From Micromonospora_E sp048060115 (GTDB lineage: Bacteria; Actinomycetota; Actinomycetes; Mycobacteriales; Micromonosporaceae): a stretch of 64,000 bases of DNA. The DNA lies in contig NZ_JBHMIM010000027.1 in NCBI RefSeq assembly GCF_048060115.1, forward strand, positions 1 through 64,000, read 5' to 3'. Of this stretch, positions 7,455 through 16,925 are shown one piece after another (the first letter of the stretch is position 1; each line of letters starts with the position of its first letter). The position numbers and the translations under genes were made by a program. Below the pieces are notes generated by a model. That model searched no databases. It saw only the letters and a list, made by a program, of their open reading frames with translations, and was not told where the DNA came from.

Positions 7455-9329
7455 GTGGCACCACCTCAGGGACAGATGCGCCCCGGGCGGCAGCTTGCCG
7501 CACTCGGGCTCATCTTCGCCGTCCTCTACCTCATGGTGTTCTTCGCCGGAGCGAGCGGCAGTTGGCAGGAACGGCTGGAGCCCAAGCTGGGCCTAGACCT
7601 GATCGGCGGCACCCGGGTCACCCTGGAGGCCACCACCGAGGACGGCAGCCCACCGCCGGCCGCCTCGTTGGACCGGGCCCGCGGCATCATCGAGAACCGG
7701 GTGAACAGCCTCGGTGTCTCCGAGGCCGAGGTGGTGACCGAGGGCGACCGCAACATCGTCGTGTCGCTGCCCGGGCAGAACCGCGACCTGACCGAGATCG
7801 GTAACGCCGCCGAGCTGCGCTTCCGCAAGGTGCTCAAGGCCACCGACGGCGGGGAGCCGATCCAGCCGCAGGCCAGCCCGAGCCCGGATGCCTCACCGGC
7901 TCCGGACGCCTCGCCCGACGCGGAGACTTCGCCGGACGCCGAGGTCGATGCCAGCCCGGGCGCCGAGGCGGGCGGCGAGGGCGGCATGGCCCAGCCCGAC
8001 CCGAGCGACCCGGCCACCGACCCCAGCGCCAGCCCCGAGGCCAGCCCGGCCGCGGCCCCGGACACCGAAGGGCCGGTCGAGCTCGCGGCCGTGCAGGCCA
8101 AGGTCGGCGAGGCGGCCTGGGCCGCGGCGACCGGCCTGCAGGCACCGGCGGACTTCAGCGCCGATCCGACCCTGTTCGAGACGCTGAGCCCGTTCGGCGA
8201 GCTGACGCCGGCGGAGGTCCGGGTGCTGCCGGCCACGGTCCAGTACAACGTGCCGTACGTGACCTGCGACAAGCTCATGCTGCGTCAGGCTGGTTCGATC
8301 CGCGACGAGTCCCAGCAGGTCGTCGCCTGTGAGGGCCTGATCAAGTACTTCCTCGACGAGGCCAAGGTGCTCGGCACCGACGTCAGTGACGCCAGTGGCG
8401 TGATGGACCAGACGACCAGCCAGTGGGTGGTCAGCCTGAACTTCACCGGTTCGGGCCAGCGGGCCTGGACCGAGCTCACCCGCGAGGCGTTCAACAACAC
8501 CGACCAGCAGTGCGAGGCCAGCGCACTCGGCCAGGACGGCAAGTGCCGGGTCGCGGTGGTCCTCGACAACGAGGTGATCTCCTCACCGGAGATCCAGGGC
8601 GTGCTCACCGGCGACTCGCAGATCACCGGTGACTTCACCAGCGCCACCGCGAACGAGCTCGCCAGCAACCTGCGCTTCGGCGCCCTGCCGCTGACCTTCG
8701 AGCAGCAGGAGGAGCAGAGCATCTCCGCCACGCTCGGCACCGAGCACCTGCGCGCTGGCCTGCTGGCCGCCGGGATCGGCATGCTGCTGGTGGCGGTCTA
8801 CTCGTTCTTCTACTACCGGATGCTCGGCATCGTCATCTTCCTCAGCCTGATCCTGTCGGCGCTGCTGGTCTTCGGTGCGATGGTGGTCCTCGGCCGGCAG
8901 ATCGGCTTCACCCTCACCCTCGCCGGGATCGCCGGTCTGATCGTTTCGCTGGGTGTGGCCGCCGACTCGTTCGTGCTCTACTTCGAACGACTCAAGGACG
9001 AGATCCGCGAGGGTCGAAGTCCGCGTAGCGCCGTACCTCGGGCCTGGCTGCGGGCCCGGCGGACGATCATCTCCGCCAACGCGATCACCCTGATGGCCGC
9101 GGTCGTGCTCTACATCGTCTCGGTCGGCACGGTGAAGGGCTTCGCCTTCGCCCTCGGCCTGGCGACCGTGCTCGACCTGGTCGTGGTGTTCCTGTTCCGG
9201 CATCCGATCATGTCGATGCTGGCCCGGACCAAGGCGTTCCTGTCACCCCGGGTCAGTGGGCTCGGCCGTGCGGTGAAGACCGCCGACGACGAGACCCCGA
9301 TCCGCAACCCGCGCGTCAAGGAGGCCTGA
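7455..9329 (+). CDS. secD: Protein translocase subunit SecD
   Basis: SecD works with SecF to drive late steps of Sec export using the proton gradient. The 624-residue protein has an N-terminal membrane segment (LAALGLIFAVLYLMVFFAG), a large external domain with GLDLIGGTRVTLEA, and five C-terminal membrane segments with the family's SLGVAADSFVLYFERLKDE motif. Roughly residues 136-205 form a low-complexity insert rich in Pro, Asp, Ala and Ser. It starts at GTG 7455 and is followed by secF after one base. Confidence 0.96.
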   Translation: MAPPQGQMRPGRQLAALGLIFAVLYLMVFFAGASGSWQERLEPKLGLDLIGGTRVTLEATTEDGSPPPAASLDRARGIIENRVNSLGVSEAEVVTEGDRNIVVSLPGQNRDLTEIGNAAELRFRKVLKATDGGEPIQPQASPSPDASPAPDASPDAETSPDAEVDASPGAEAGGEGGMAQPDPSDPATDPSASPEASPAAAPDTEGPVELAAVQAKVGEAAWAAATGLQAPADFSADPTLFETLSPFGELTPAEVRVLPATVQYNVPYVTCDKLMLRQAGSIRDESQQVVACEGLIKYFLDEAKVLGTDVSDASGVMDQTTSQWVVSLNFTGSGQRAWTELTREAFNNTDQQCEASALGQDGKCRVAVVLDNEVISSPEIQGVLTGDSQITGDFTSATANELASNLRFGALPLTFEQQEEQSISATLGTEHLRAGLLAAGIGMLLVAVYSFFYYRMLGIVIFLSLILSALLVFGAMVVLGRQIGFTLTLAGIAGLIVSLGVAADSFVLYFERLKDEIREGRSPRSAVPRAWLRARRTIISANAITLMAAVVLYIVSVGTVKGFAFALGLATVLDLVVVFLFRHPIMSMLARTKAFLSPRVSGLGRAVKTADDETPIRNPRVKEA

Positions 9330-9330
9330 C

Positions 9331-10533
9331 ATGAGCGGTTTCGCTGGACGCCTGTACCGCGGTGAGGCGAACCTCCCGATCGTAGGGCGCCGCAAGGTCT
9401 GGTTCAGCGTCGCGGCGGCCATCGTCGTGACCGCGATCGCCGCCGTCATCATCGCCGGGTTCAACCTCGGCATCGAGTTCCGCGGCGGCAACGAGTTCCA
9501 GGTGCCAGCCAGCGTCGGCACCCTGCAGCAGGCCGAGGACGCGGTCGTCGCCGAACTCGGCGACCTCGGCACCGAGGAGCCGGCCCGGGTGGTGTCCGGG
9601 CAGGAGGTGGGCGGCACCACCTACCTGTTCCGGACCACTGAGCTGAGCTCCGAGCAGTCCGCCGCGTTCAAGCAGGCGCTGGCGCAGCGACTCGGCATCG
9701 AGGAGCAGGCGATCAGCGGCAGCCGGGTCAGCGCGGCATGGGGTGGCCAGGTCACCCAGCGCGCGTTGCTCGGTCTGGCAGTCTTCATGGTGGTCGTCAC
9801 GATCTATCTGGTGCTCCGCTTCGAGGCCCGGATGGCGATCGCGGCGGTGGCCGGTCTGGTCCTCGACCTCGTCCTTACCGCCGGCATCTACTCGATCTCC
9901 AACTTCGAGGTCACCCCGTCGACCGTGATCGGCTTCCTGACGATCCTCGGCTTCGCGCTCTACGACGTCGTCGTGGTGTTCGACAAGATCCAGGAGAACA
10001 CCCGGGGGATCACCGGTAGCAGCAGCCAGACGTACGGTGAGGCGGCCAACCTCGCCATCAACCAGACCCTGATGCGGTCGATCAACACGTCGATCGTGGC
10101 GTTGCTGCCGGTCGGTGGCCTGCTGTTCATCGGTGCGGGTCTGCTCGGTGCCGGTACGCTCAAGGACCTCGGCCTGGTGCTCTTCGTCGGTATGGCCGGC
10201 GCGTTCTTCACCTCGATCTTCTTCTCCGCGCCGTTGGTGACCTTCCTCAAGGGGCAGGAGCCGAAGTACAAGATGCACGCCCAGCGGGTGCAGGCCAAGC
10301 GGGCCTCGCTGGCGGAGCGCGCCGGGGCGGCGGCCAAGCGGCCGGCGCCGTCGACCGTGGACGGCGGCGACACCGGGGCGGAGCCGGCTGAGGAAGAGTC
10401 CGACGCGGCCCTGGCCGGTGCCGCGCCCAAGACCGGTGCCCGACCGGCCGGCAAGCGTCAGCCCAGTGGTCGTGGCGGTCGCCCTGGTAGTGGCGGCAAC
10501 CGTAAGCGGCCCAGTGGGGCGAAGCGTCGTTGA
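9331..10533 (+). CDS. secF: Protein translocase subunit SecF
   Basis: SecF is the partner of SecD in the SecDF export motor. The 400-residue protein has a first membrane segment at about residues 27-48, the periplasmic motif GIEFRGGNEFQV, and C-terminal membrane segments with LTILGFALYDVVVVFDKIQEN and LMRSINTSIVALLPV, both family signatures. The last about 90 residues are a basic Ala/Gly/Pro/Arg-rich cytoplasmic tail ending NRKRPSGAKRR, which may contact the ribosome or membrane lipids (inference). ATG 9331 directly follows the secD stop. Confidence 0.96.
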   Translation: MSGFAGRLYRGEANLPIVGRRKVWFSVAAAIVVTAIAAVIIAGFNLGIEFRGGNEFQVPASVGTLQQAEDAVVAELGDLGTEEPARVVSGQEVGGTTYLFRTTELSSEQSAAFKQALAQRLGIEEQAISGSRVSAAWGGQVTQRALLGLAVFMVVVTIYLVLRFEARMAIAAVAGLVLDLVLTAGIYSISNFEVTPSTVIGFLTILGFALYDVVVVFDKIQENTRGITGSSSQTYGEAANLAINQTLMRSINTSIVALLPVGGLLFIGAGLLGAGTLKDLGLVLFVGMAGAFFTSIFFSAPLVTFLKGQEPKYKMHAQRVQAKRASLAERAGAAAKRPAPSTVDGGDTGAEPAEEESDAALAGAAPKTGARPAGKRQPSGRGGRPGSGGNRKRPSGAKRR

Positions 10534-10547
10534 CCGCGTTGCGTCGT

Positions 10548-10600
10548 CCCCGTCGGTGACCGTGGTCCGCGCAAGCAGGCTTGTCGGATCACCGACGGGG
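10548..10600 (+). terminator. Inverted repeat between secF and apt
   Basis: CCCCGTCGGTGA (10548-10559) and TCACCGACGGGG (10589-10600) are a perfect 12-bp inverted repeat with a 29-base loop. It lies between the secF stop and the apt start, so it may end the sec transcript or attenuate read-through into apt. Confidence 0.5.
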
Positions 10601-10629
10601 GCGGTGGCACCCGCACGGGAAGGACCAGA

Positions 10630-11193
10630 GTGACGCAGATGCCGACAGCGGCCATCGGGGACAGCGGGCCCGAAATGGCCGCGTTGGTCGCCAGCCGGGT
10701 TCTCGACGTACCCGATTTTCCCAAGCCGGGCATCGTCTTCAAGGACCTGATGCCGCTGTTCGCCGATGGCGCGGTGTTCCGCGCGGTGATCGACGGCATC
10801 ATCGCCCACCACGGGGCAGAGTCGTTCGACGTGGTGGCCGGCATCGAGGCCCGGGGCTTCGTGCTGGCCGCGGCGATCGCGTACGCCACCGGCACCGGGG
10901 TGGTACCGGTCCGTAAGGCAGGCAAGCTGCCCCGGGCATCGTTCTCTGCCTCCTACGCGTTGGAGTACGGCGAGGCGGTCCTGGAGGTGCATCAGGATGC
11001 CTTCACCGCAGGCCAGCGGGTGCTGGTGGTGGATGATGTGCTGGCCACCGGAGGCACCGCCGCCGCGACTCTCGAGCTGGTCGAACGGGCCGGCGGCAGC
11101 GTTTCCGGTCTCACCGTCCTGCTGGAGCTGAGTTTCCTCGCCGGCCGGGACCGACTAGCCCCCCGCGAGGTGCACGCTCTGTGGCGAGTCTGA
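10630..11193 (+). CDS. apt: Adenine phosphoribosyltransferase
   Basis: Apt converts adenine and PRPP to AMP in purine salvage. The 187-residue protein has DFPKPGIVFKDLMPLFAD, the conserved VVAGIEARGFVLAAAIA, RKAGKLP, and the PRPP-binding signature VLVVDDVLATGGTAAAT. Length and motif order match the family, with about 15 extra N-terminal residues from GTG 10630; a slightly later start is possible. It lies between secF and relA, as it does in other actinobacteria. Confidence 0.95.
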   Translation: MTQMPTAAIGDSGPEMAALVASRVLDVPDFPKPGIVFKDLMPLFADGAVFRAVIDGIIAHHGAESFDVVAGIEARGFVLAAAIAYATGTGVVPVRKAGKLPRASFSASYALEYGEAVLEVHQDAFTAGQRVLVVDDVLATGGTAAATLELVERAGGSVSGLTVLLELSFLAGRDRLAPREVHALWRV

Positions 11194-11386
11194 TGCCGTA
11201 AGTGTCGACGGAGAGACAAGCTCGCCGCGGTGAGCGCCACGGCATATCCCCCGCCGATGGAGCGGGGTACGGTCCGGTTGGGTAATATTGCGGTCCCTGT
11301 CAGTCAGGGGCACATCGTCCTGGCTAGCGCGGCAGCGGTTCGGCCGGATACGGTCGGCTGAGTTCCGGCGGATTCGAGGGAGGCCG

Positions 11387-13987
11387 GTGTCCTACAACGT
11401 CACCCCTTCCGTGGAGGGCACTGTGCACCCGACTGGCGAGGTCGACCCGACAGCGGGTCCGACCAATGGCGAGGCATCCGGACCAGCTGTCGATCCCACT
11501 GTCGCGCTCCGCAACGGGGACGCGGGGGTATCGTCGGGGACCGCCGCCAACGGTCCGGCCGCTGATCCGGCGACAAACGGCACGCCCATGTCCGTCGATC
11601 CTGGGACAAACGGCGCGTCCGTGCCCGACCATCCGCCCGTCAATGGATCGCACACCAACGGATCGCACGCCAACGGTACGGCCGGGACCGGGTCGGTCGA
11701 TCCTGCGGTCGGAAACGGATTCGGGTTCTCCGGCGCACCAACCGGGCGGCGGGTGCGGGCCCGGCTGGCCCGGTTCAACGCGCCATGGCAGACGCCGCAC
11801 ATCCCCGAGGTGCTGGAACCACTGATCGCGACCCACCGGCAGAGCCACCCGAAGGTGGATCCACGGGTCCTGCAACGTGCCTTCGACCTCGCCGCCAAGT
11901 GGCACTCCGGGCAGTTCCGCAAGTCGGGTGACCCGTACATCACCCACCCGCTGGCGGTCGCGACGATTTTGGCGAACCTCGGCATGGACACCACGACGCT
12001 GGTGGCGGCTCTGCTGCACGACACGATCGAGGACACCGACTACACCCTCGACGAGATGCGGGTCGACTTCGGTGGTGAGGTGGCCCTGCTGGTGGACGGG
12101 GTGACCAAGCTCGACCGGGTCAAACTGGGCGACGCGGCCAAGGCCGAGACGATCCGCAAGATGGTCGTGGCGATGGCCAAGGACCCCCGGGTGCTGGTGA
12201 TCAAGCTCGCCGACCGGCTGCACAACATGCGTACCCTGACCTTCCTGCCCAAGGCGAAGCAGGAGCAGAAGGCCAAGGAGACGCTGGAGATCCTGGCTCC
12301 GTTGGCGCACCGGCTGGGGATGAACACCGTCAAGTGGGAGCTGGAGGACCTCGCCTTCGGCACGCTGTTCCCGAAACGGTACGAGGAGATCAATCGGCTG
12401 ATCGGGGAGCACCAGCCCCAGCGGGACACCCAGCTGCGCAAGGTCACCCAGAAGGTGCAGGTCGACCTGCGCGCCGCCAAGATCAAGGCGGAGGTGACCG
12501 GCCGGCCGAAGCACCTCTACTCGATCTACCAGAAGATGATCGTGCGGGGGCGGGACTTCAACGACATCTACGACCTGGTCGGCGTCCGCATCCTGGTCGA
12601 CACGGTGCGCGACTGCTACGCGGCGCTCGGGGTGATCCACGCGAACTGGCAGCCGGTTCCCGGCCGGTTCAAGGACTACATCGCGATGCCGAAGTTCAAC
12701 ATGTACCAGTCGCTGCACACCACCGTGATCGGGCCGACCGGCAAGCCGGTGGAGATGCAGATTCGTACCTTCGCGATGCACCGCACCGCGGAGTTCGGTA
12801 TCGCCGCCCACTGGAAGTACAAGGAGCACAAGGGCACCACCGTCGTCGGCCCACCGGCCCACATCGACGAGATGACCTGGCTACGGCAGTTGCTCGACTG
12901 GCAGCGCGAGGCGAGCGACCCGAGCGAGTTCCTCGACGCGCTGCGCTTCGACCTGTCCAGCCAGGAGGTGTACGTCTTCACCCCCAAGGGCGACGTCATC
13001 CCGTTGCCGACCGGGTCGACCCCGGTCGACTTCGCCTACGCGGTGCACACCGAGGTCGGCCACAAGTGCATCGGAGCGCGGGTCAACGGCAAGCTCGTGC
13101 CGCTGGAGTCGACGCTGTCCAACGGCGACGTCATCGAGATCTTCACCTCGAAGTCAGCCACCGCCGGTCCCACCCAGGACTGGCTCGGTTTCGTCAAGAG
13201 CCCCCGGGCCAGGACCAAGATCCGGCAGTACTTCAACAAGGAACGCCGTGAAGAGGCGATCGAGACCGGCAAGGACGCGATCGCCAAGGCGATGCGCAAG
13301 CAGGGCATGCCGCTGCAGCGGATGCTCACCACCGACTCGCTGATGACGATCGCCCGCGACCTGCACCTGACCGACGTCGCATCGCTCTACGCGGCGGTCG
13401 GCGACAGCCAGGTCTCGGCGCAGTCGGTCGTGCAGCGGCTGATGGCGAGCTTCGGTGGCGAAGAAGGCGCGGCCGAGGACATCGCCGAATCGGCGATGGC
13501 GACCCAGCCGTCGCGGATCCGGCACGCCGGCACCGACCCCGGGGTGGTCGTCCGTGGGGTGACCGACGTCTGGATCAAGCTGGCCCGCTGCTGCACCCCG
13601 GTCCCGCCGGACACCGTGTTCGGGTTCGTCACCCGCTCCGGCGGGGTCAGCGTGCACCGTGACGACTGCCTGAACGCCGCCGACCTCAAGGTGCAGGAGG
13701 AACGGATGGTCGAGGTCAGCTGGAAGCTGACCTCGGCGTCGACGTTCCTGGTGGCCATCCAGGTGGAGGCGCTGGACCGGCACAAGTTGCTCGCCGACGT
13801 GACCCGGGTGCTCTCCGAGGAACGGGTCAACATCCTGTCGGCGACGGTCACCACCACCCGGGACCGGGTGGCGGTGAGCAGGTTCTCCTTCGAGATGGCC
13901 GACCCCAAGCACCTGGGTCACCTGCTCAACGCCGTCCGCAAGGTCGACGGGGTGTTCGACGCGTACCGGGTGACCTCCGGCAACTAA
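11387..13987 (+). CDS. relA: Bifunctional (p)ppGpp synthetase/hydrolase Rel
   Basis: This enzyme makes and degrades the stringent-response alarmone. The 866-residue protein starts with about 120 low-complexity residues (Asn/Gly/Thr/Pro), then the HD hydrolase domain with intact LLHDTIEDTDY, the synthetase domain (GRPKHLYSIYQKM, VEMQIRT), a TGS domain (VYVFTPKGDVIPLP), a cysteine-containing KLARCCTPVPPD region and a C-terminal ACT domain. Both active sites look intact. GTG 11387 is preferred for its AGGGAGG upstream; the N-terminal repeat-rich extension is unusual in length. The 193-base leader carries a TAATAT box near 11283. Confidence 0.96.
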   Translation: MSYNVTPSVEGTVHPTGEVDPTAGPTNGEASGPAVDPTVALRNGDAGVSSGTAANGPAADPATNGTPMSVDPGTNGASVPDHPPVNGSHTNGSHANGTAGTGSVDPAVGNGFGFSGAPTGRRVRARLARFNAPWQTPHIPEVLEPLIATHRQSHPKVDPRVLQRAFDLAAKWHSGQFRKSGDPYITHPLAVATILANLGMDTTTLVAALLHDTIEDTDYTLDEMRVDFGGEVALLVDGVTKLDRVKLGDAAKAETIRKMVVAMAKDPRVLVIKLADRLHNMRTLTFLPKAKQEQKAKETLEILAPLAHRLGMNTVKWELEDLAFGTLFPKRYEEINRLIGEHQPQRDTQLRKVTQKVQVDLRAAKIKAEVTGRPKHLYSIYQKMIVRGRDFNDIYDLVGVRILVDTVRDCYAALGVIHANWQPVPGRFKDYIAMPKFNMYQSLHTTVIGPTGKPVEMQIRTFAMHRTAEFGIAAHWKYKEHKGTTVVGPPAHIDEMTWLRQLLDWQREASDPSEFLDALRFDLSSQEVYVFTPKGDVIPLPTGSTPVDFAYAVHTEVGHKCIGARVNGKLVPLESTLSNGDVIEIFTSKSATAGPTQDWLGFVKSPRARTKIRQYFNKERREEAIETGKDAIAKAMRKQGMPLQRMLTTDSLMTIARDLHLTDVASLYAAVGDSQVSAQSVVQRLMASFGGEEGAAEDIAESAMATQPSRIRHAGTDPGVVVRGVTDVWIKLARCCTPVPPDTVFGFVTRSGGVSVHRDDCLNAADLKVQEERMVEVSWKLTSASTFLVAIQVEALDRHKLLADVTRVLSEERVNILSATVTTTRDRVAVSRFSFEMADPKHLGHLLNAVRKVDGVFDAYRVTSGN

Positions 13988-13990
13988 AGA

Positions 13991-14039
13991 CGGGTCCGGG
14001 TCGGCACGGCGGTCAGACCGCCGTGCCGACCCGGACCCG
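13991..14039. terminator. Strong bidirectional terminator
   Basis: A perfect 22-bp inverted repeat (arms 13991-14012 and 14018-14039) with a five-base loop TCAGA fills the gap between the convergent relA and cyclophilin genes, so it can end transcription from both sides. Confidence 0.85.
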
Positions 14040-14065
14040 AATCGTCGTCCGTGGTCGATTCTGCT

Positions 14066-14896
14066 CTACTGCGGTTCGCTGACCGTCAACGAGTTGATCA
14101 CGATGTCGCTGTTCGGGTGGCCGCCACCGGGCGACGGGTCGAACGCACCGTCGTGACCCTCGGCCGTGGCCTCCTGGATCACGTCGAGTCCCTCGGTGAC
14201 CTGACCGAGCACCGTGTAGTCGGGGCTGAGCTCGACGTCCTCGTAGATGAAGAAGAACTGGCTGCCGTTGGTGTCCGGTCCGCTGTTGGCCATGGCCACG
14301 ACCCCGGCAGGGTACGCGGGTCGGTCGTCGACCGGCAGGTTCTCGTTGGCGAACTGGTAGCTGGGACCACCAGTGCCGTCACTGTCGCGGTAGCCCTCAC
14401 CGGTGGCGCTCGGGTCGCCACACTGCAGCATGCCCGGGAACATCCGGTGGCACTTGGTGTTGTCCCAGAAGCCCTGGCTGGCCAGGTGGCTGAAGCTGGC
14501 CGCGGTGCACGGCACGTCGGCCAGGTTCATCGTCACCTGGATCTCACCGAAGCTGGTGTCCAGGGTCATCAGCTGGGTGCCGGTGCTCGGCGGGGTCGTC
14601 GTCGGTGGCACCCCGACGTCCTTCACGGTGGGGCTGCGCTGCTCGGCGGGGACCTCGTTCCACACACAGCCGGCGCCGGCCTGTCCGTCATCGGTCGCCT
14701 GCGGGGTCTCGGTCTCGTCGTCGCCGAGGCTGGTGACCCCCCACACCGTCAGGACCACCACCAGCAGCAGGCCGGCTCCGGCACCGATGCTGGCCTGCAA
14801 CTGGCGGCGTTTCTTGGCGGCCGCGGCGCGCTGGGCCATCTCCTTTTCGAGGCGGGCCCGAGCCGCGGCACGTTGCCGCTCCCTGGTCGACGTCAC
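14066..14896 (-). CDS. Membrane-anchored cyclophilin-type peptidyl-prolyl isomerase
   Basis: Cyclophilins catalyse proline cis-trans isomerisation; this one should act outside the membrane. The 276-residue protein has a basic, coiled-coil-prone N-terminus, one membrane segment (LLLVVVLTVWGV), a Thr/Pro linker and a cyclophilin domain. Catalytic residues are present: the Arg in TKCHRMFPG, the Gln in MLQCGDPSATG, and NGSQFFFIYEDV. The pair of cysteines flanking the active site suggests a disulfide. GTG 14896 is chosen for the AGGAGG seven bases upstream. It is the first of two tandem paralogues, downstream of the second. Confidence 0.92.
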   Translation of the reverse strand: MTSTRERQRAAARARLEKEMAQRAAAAKKRRQLQASIGAGAGLLLVVVLTVWGVTSLGDDETETPQATDDGQAGAGCVWNEVPAEQRSPTVKDVGVPPTTTPPSTGTQLMTLDTSFGEIQVTMNLADVPCTAASFSHLASQGFWDNTKCHRMFPGMLQCGDPSATGEGYRDSDGTGGPSYQFANENLPVDDRPAYPAGVVAMANSGPDTNGSQFFFIYEDVELSPDYTVLGQVTEGLDVIQEATAEGHDGAFDPSPGGGHPNSDIVINSLTVSEPQ

Positions 14897-14973
14897 GGTG
14901 GATCCTCCTGAATCGGGTACCTGGTGCACTCTGTCATCGCTGTGGGGCCCGTGCCGGTGGCTGCCGGATCAAG

Positions 14974-15915
14974 TCAGGACTGGCCGTCCGTGGCGTCGGC
15001 GTCAAGGGATGCCGACGCTGACGGGTCGGCCGACGGCTCCGTCGCCCCCGGGCTGGTCGATGGGCTCGGGTCTGCCACGGGGGACTCCACCGGATCGCCG
15101 ACGGTCAGACTCTGGATGATCACGTCGGTCTCCGGCTTGACCTGGGCTCCGGCACCATTGTCCACCCGGGGCAGGGCGCCGATCGCTTCGACCGTGGCCA
15201 TCCCCGAGGTGACCCGACCGATGATCGGGTACTCGGGGAACTCGGTGGTGAAATCCTCGAAGAAGATCTTGAACTGGCTGCCGTTGTTGCCCTGCGGCAC
15301 GCCGACCGCCACGACCGTGCCGGCCGGGTACAGCGGCGGGTTGTCCGCCGGGTCCGCCGCCGGATCGGCAGACGGGTCCGGCTGCGGCGCAACCGGCACG
15401 TTCTCGCTGTAGTACGAATAGGTCGGGCCGCCCTGGCCGGTGCCGCCGGGGTCGCCGCAGAGGACCGCGCCTTCGTCGGTGATCTCGTGGCAGTTCGTGT
15501 CGTCGAAGAAGTTGCGGCTGGCCAGGTGGGCGAAGCTGGCCGCGGCGCAGGGTGCGCCGGCCAGGTCGAGCTCGACGGTGATCGGCTCACCCTGGTTGGT
15601 GGTGATCGTCATCGGCCGTACGCCACTGTTGGGCGGATCGGTCGTCTCGGGGACGGCGACCTCGGTGAGGTTGCTGTTGGCCGCCGTGTCCTGCGGCGTC
15701 CAGGTGCACGGACCGGCTGCCTCGCTGATCTCCGGCTCCCGGTCGAAGGCACCGAGCGCCCAGGCCGATACGCCAGCGATCATCACCACCGCGAGCCCGG
15801 CGCCGAGCCCGGCCCGGATTCGTCGTCGACGGCGCGTCGTGGCGGCACGCCGGGCCATCTGCCGGTCGAGCTTCGCGCGCGCCAACTTGCGCTGCCGGTC
15901 CCTGCTGGAAGCCAC
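14974..15915 (-). CDS. Membrane-anchored cyclophilin paralogue, likely inactive
   Basis: A 313-residue paralogue of the neighbour at 14066, with the same layout: basic N-terminus (RDRQRKLARAKLDRQM), one membrane segment, then a cyclophilin fold (APCAAASFAHLAS, NNGSQFKIFFED). The catalytic Arg is replaced (NCHEITDEG instead of KCHRMFPG) and the Gln is lost (AVLCGDP instead of MLQCGDP), so isomerase activity is doubtful and a binding or chaperone role is more likely. A Pro/Asp/Ala insert and a Ser/Pro-rich tail are extra. GTG 15915 has GGGGAG six bases upstream. Confidence 0.88.
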   Translation of the reverse strand: MASSRDRQRKLARAKLDRQMARRAATTRRRRRIRAGLGAGLAVVMIAGVSAWALGAFDREPEISEAAGPCTWTPQDTAANSNLTEVAVPETTDPPNSGVRPMTITTNQGEPITVELDLAGAPCAAASFAHLASRNFFDDTNCHEITDEGAVLCGDPGGTGQGGPTYSYYSENVPVAPQPDPSADPAADPADNPPLYPAGTVVAVGVPQGNNGSQFKIFFEDFTTEFPEYPIIGRVTSGMATVEAIGALPRVDNGAGAQVKPETDVIIQSLTVGDPVESPVADPSPSTSPGATEPSADPSASASLDADATDGQS

Positions 15916-16208
15916 CCGTGCTCCCCTTTCCTGATCATCCCTGCGCCTTGCGGCGGGCGTGCCGGATCCGGGCGCCTTTGTGGTGCGCCACGCCACATGC
16001 CCGCCAGAGTGTACGGGTAACCGCTGGGAAATTGTTGTATGAGGTCGGCTCCGTATCCAATCGGAGATCATCATTATGGCGGATGGGTCGGTCAGGCCCC
16101 GTGTCGGGTAGGTGGTGTGCCATGGGTGAGCCGTGTGGCGGCGGCGGATAGGCTCGACGGCGGTTCGTCCCGCCCGCAGGTGCGGACGGGACGCGAGGAG
16201 GGAGAGGC

Positions 16209-16925
16209 GTGCTCATCACCGGGTTCCCGGCGCAGGCGTTCGGCACCAACTGCTATGTGGTGGCGACCGGCCCGGGCGAGCAGTGCGTGATCGTCGACCC
16301 AGGCATCGGGGTGCTGGACCAGTTGGAACAGGTGCTGGCGCAGCACCGCCTGCAACCGGCCGCAGTGCTGCTGACCCACGGGCACCTCGACCACACCTTC
16401 TCGGTCGCTCCGGTCTGCGGTGCCCGGGGCATCACCGCGTACGTCCATCCGGGCGACCGCGAGCTGCTGGCCGATCCGGCGAAGGGCCTGTCGGCAGACC
16501 TGACCGCGATGTTCGGCGGCCGGCTGCCGTACAGCGAACCCGACGACGTGGCCGAGCTGACCGACGGCGCCACGCTGGTGCTCGCCGGGTTGGAACTCGC
16601 CGTCGACCACGCCCCCGGACACACCGGCGGATCGGTGCTGTTCCGGCTGCCCGGCGCCGACTCCCCCTGGGAGACCGAGCAGGTCTGCCTCTCCGGTGAC
16701 GTGCTGTTCGCCGGCTCCATCGGCCGCACCGACCTGCCCGGCGGCAGCCTGCCGACGATGATGACCAGCCTGCGCGACAAGGTCCTGCCGTTGGCCGACG
16801 ACACCGTCGTGCTCCCCGGCCACGGCCCGGCGACCACCATCGGCCGGGAGCGGGCCACCAACCCTTACCTGCGCGAGGCCACCGGCAGCGATAGCGCGCC
16901 GCCGGCTCGCCGTACCGGACTGTGA
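16209..16925 (+). CDS. Glyoxalase II-like metallo-beta-lactamase-fold hydrolase
   Basis: The 238-residue protein carries the metal-binding set of the fold: THGHLDHTF near residue 58, APGHTGG, SGDVLFAGSIGRTDLPGG and LPGHGPATTIG. This is the hydroxyacylglutathione-hydrolase-like subgroup; in actinobacteria the thiol partner would be mycothiol or another thiol ester, which is inference. GTG 16209 follows GGAGGGAG. It overlaps the hisS start by four bases. The 293-base region before it (15916-16208) is a divergent promoter region where I see no gene. Confidence 0.9.
   Translation: MLITGFPAQAFGTNCYVVATGPGEQCVIVDPGIGVLDQLEQVLAQHRLQPAAVLLTHGHLDHTFSVAPVCGARGITAYVHPGDRELLADPAKGLSADLTAMFGGRLPYSEPDDVAELTDGATLVLAGLELAVDHAPGHTGGSVLFRLPGADSPWETEQVCLSGDVLFAGSIGRTDLPGGSLPTMMTSLRDKVLPLADDTVVLPGHGPATTIGRERATNPYLREATGSDSAPPARRTGL

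Noticed and set aside
9316..10992. A 558-residue minus-strand open frame across secF and apt
   Set aside because: It runs antisense to two clear genes and has the His/Arg/Gly composition of a shadow frame.
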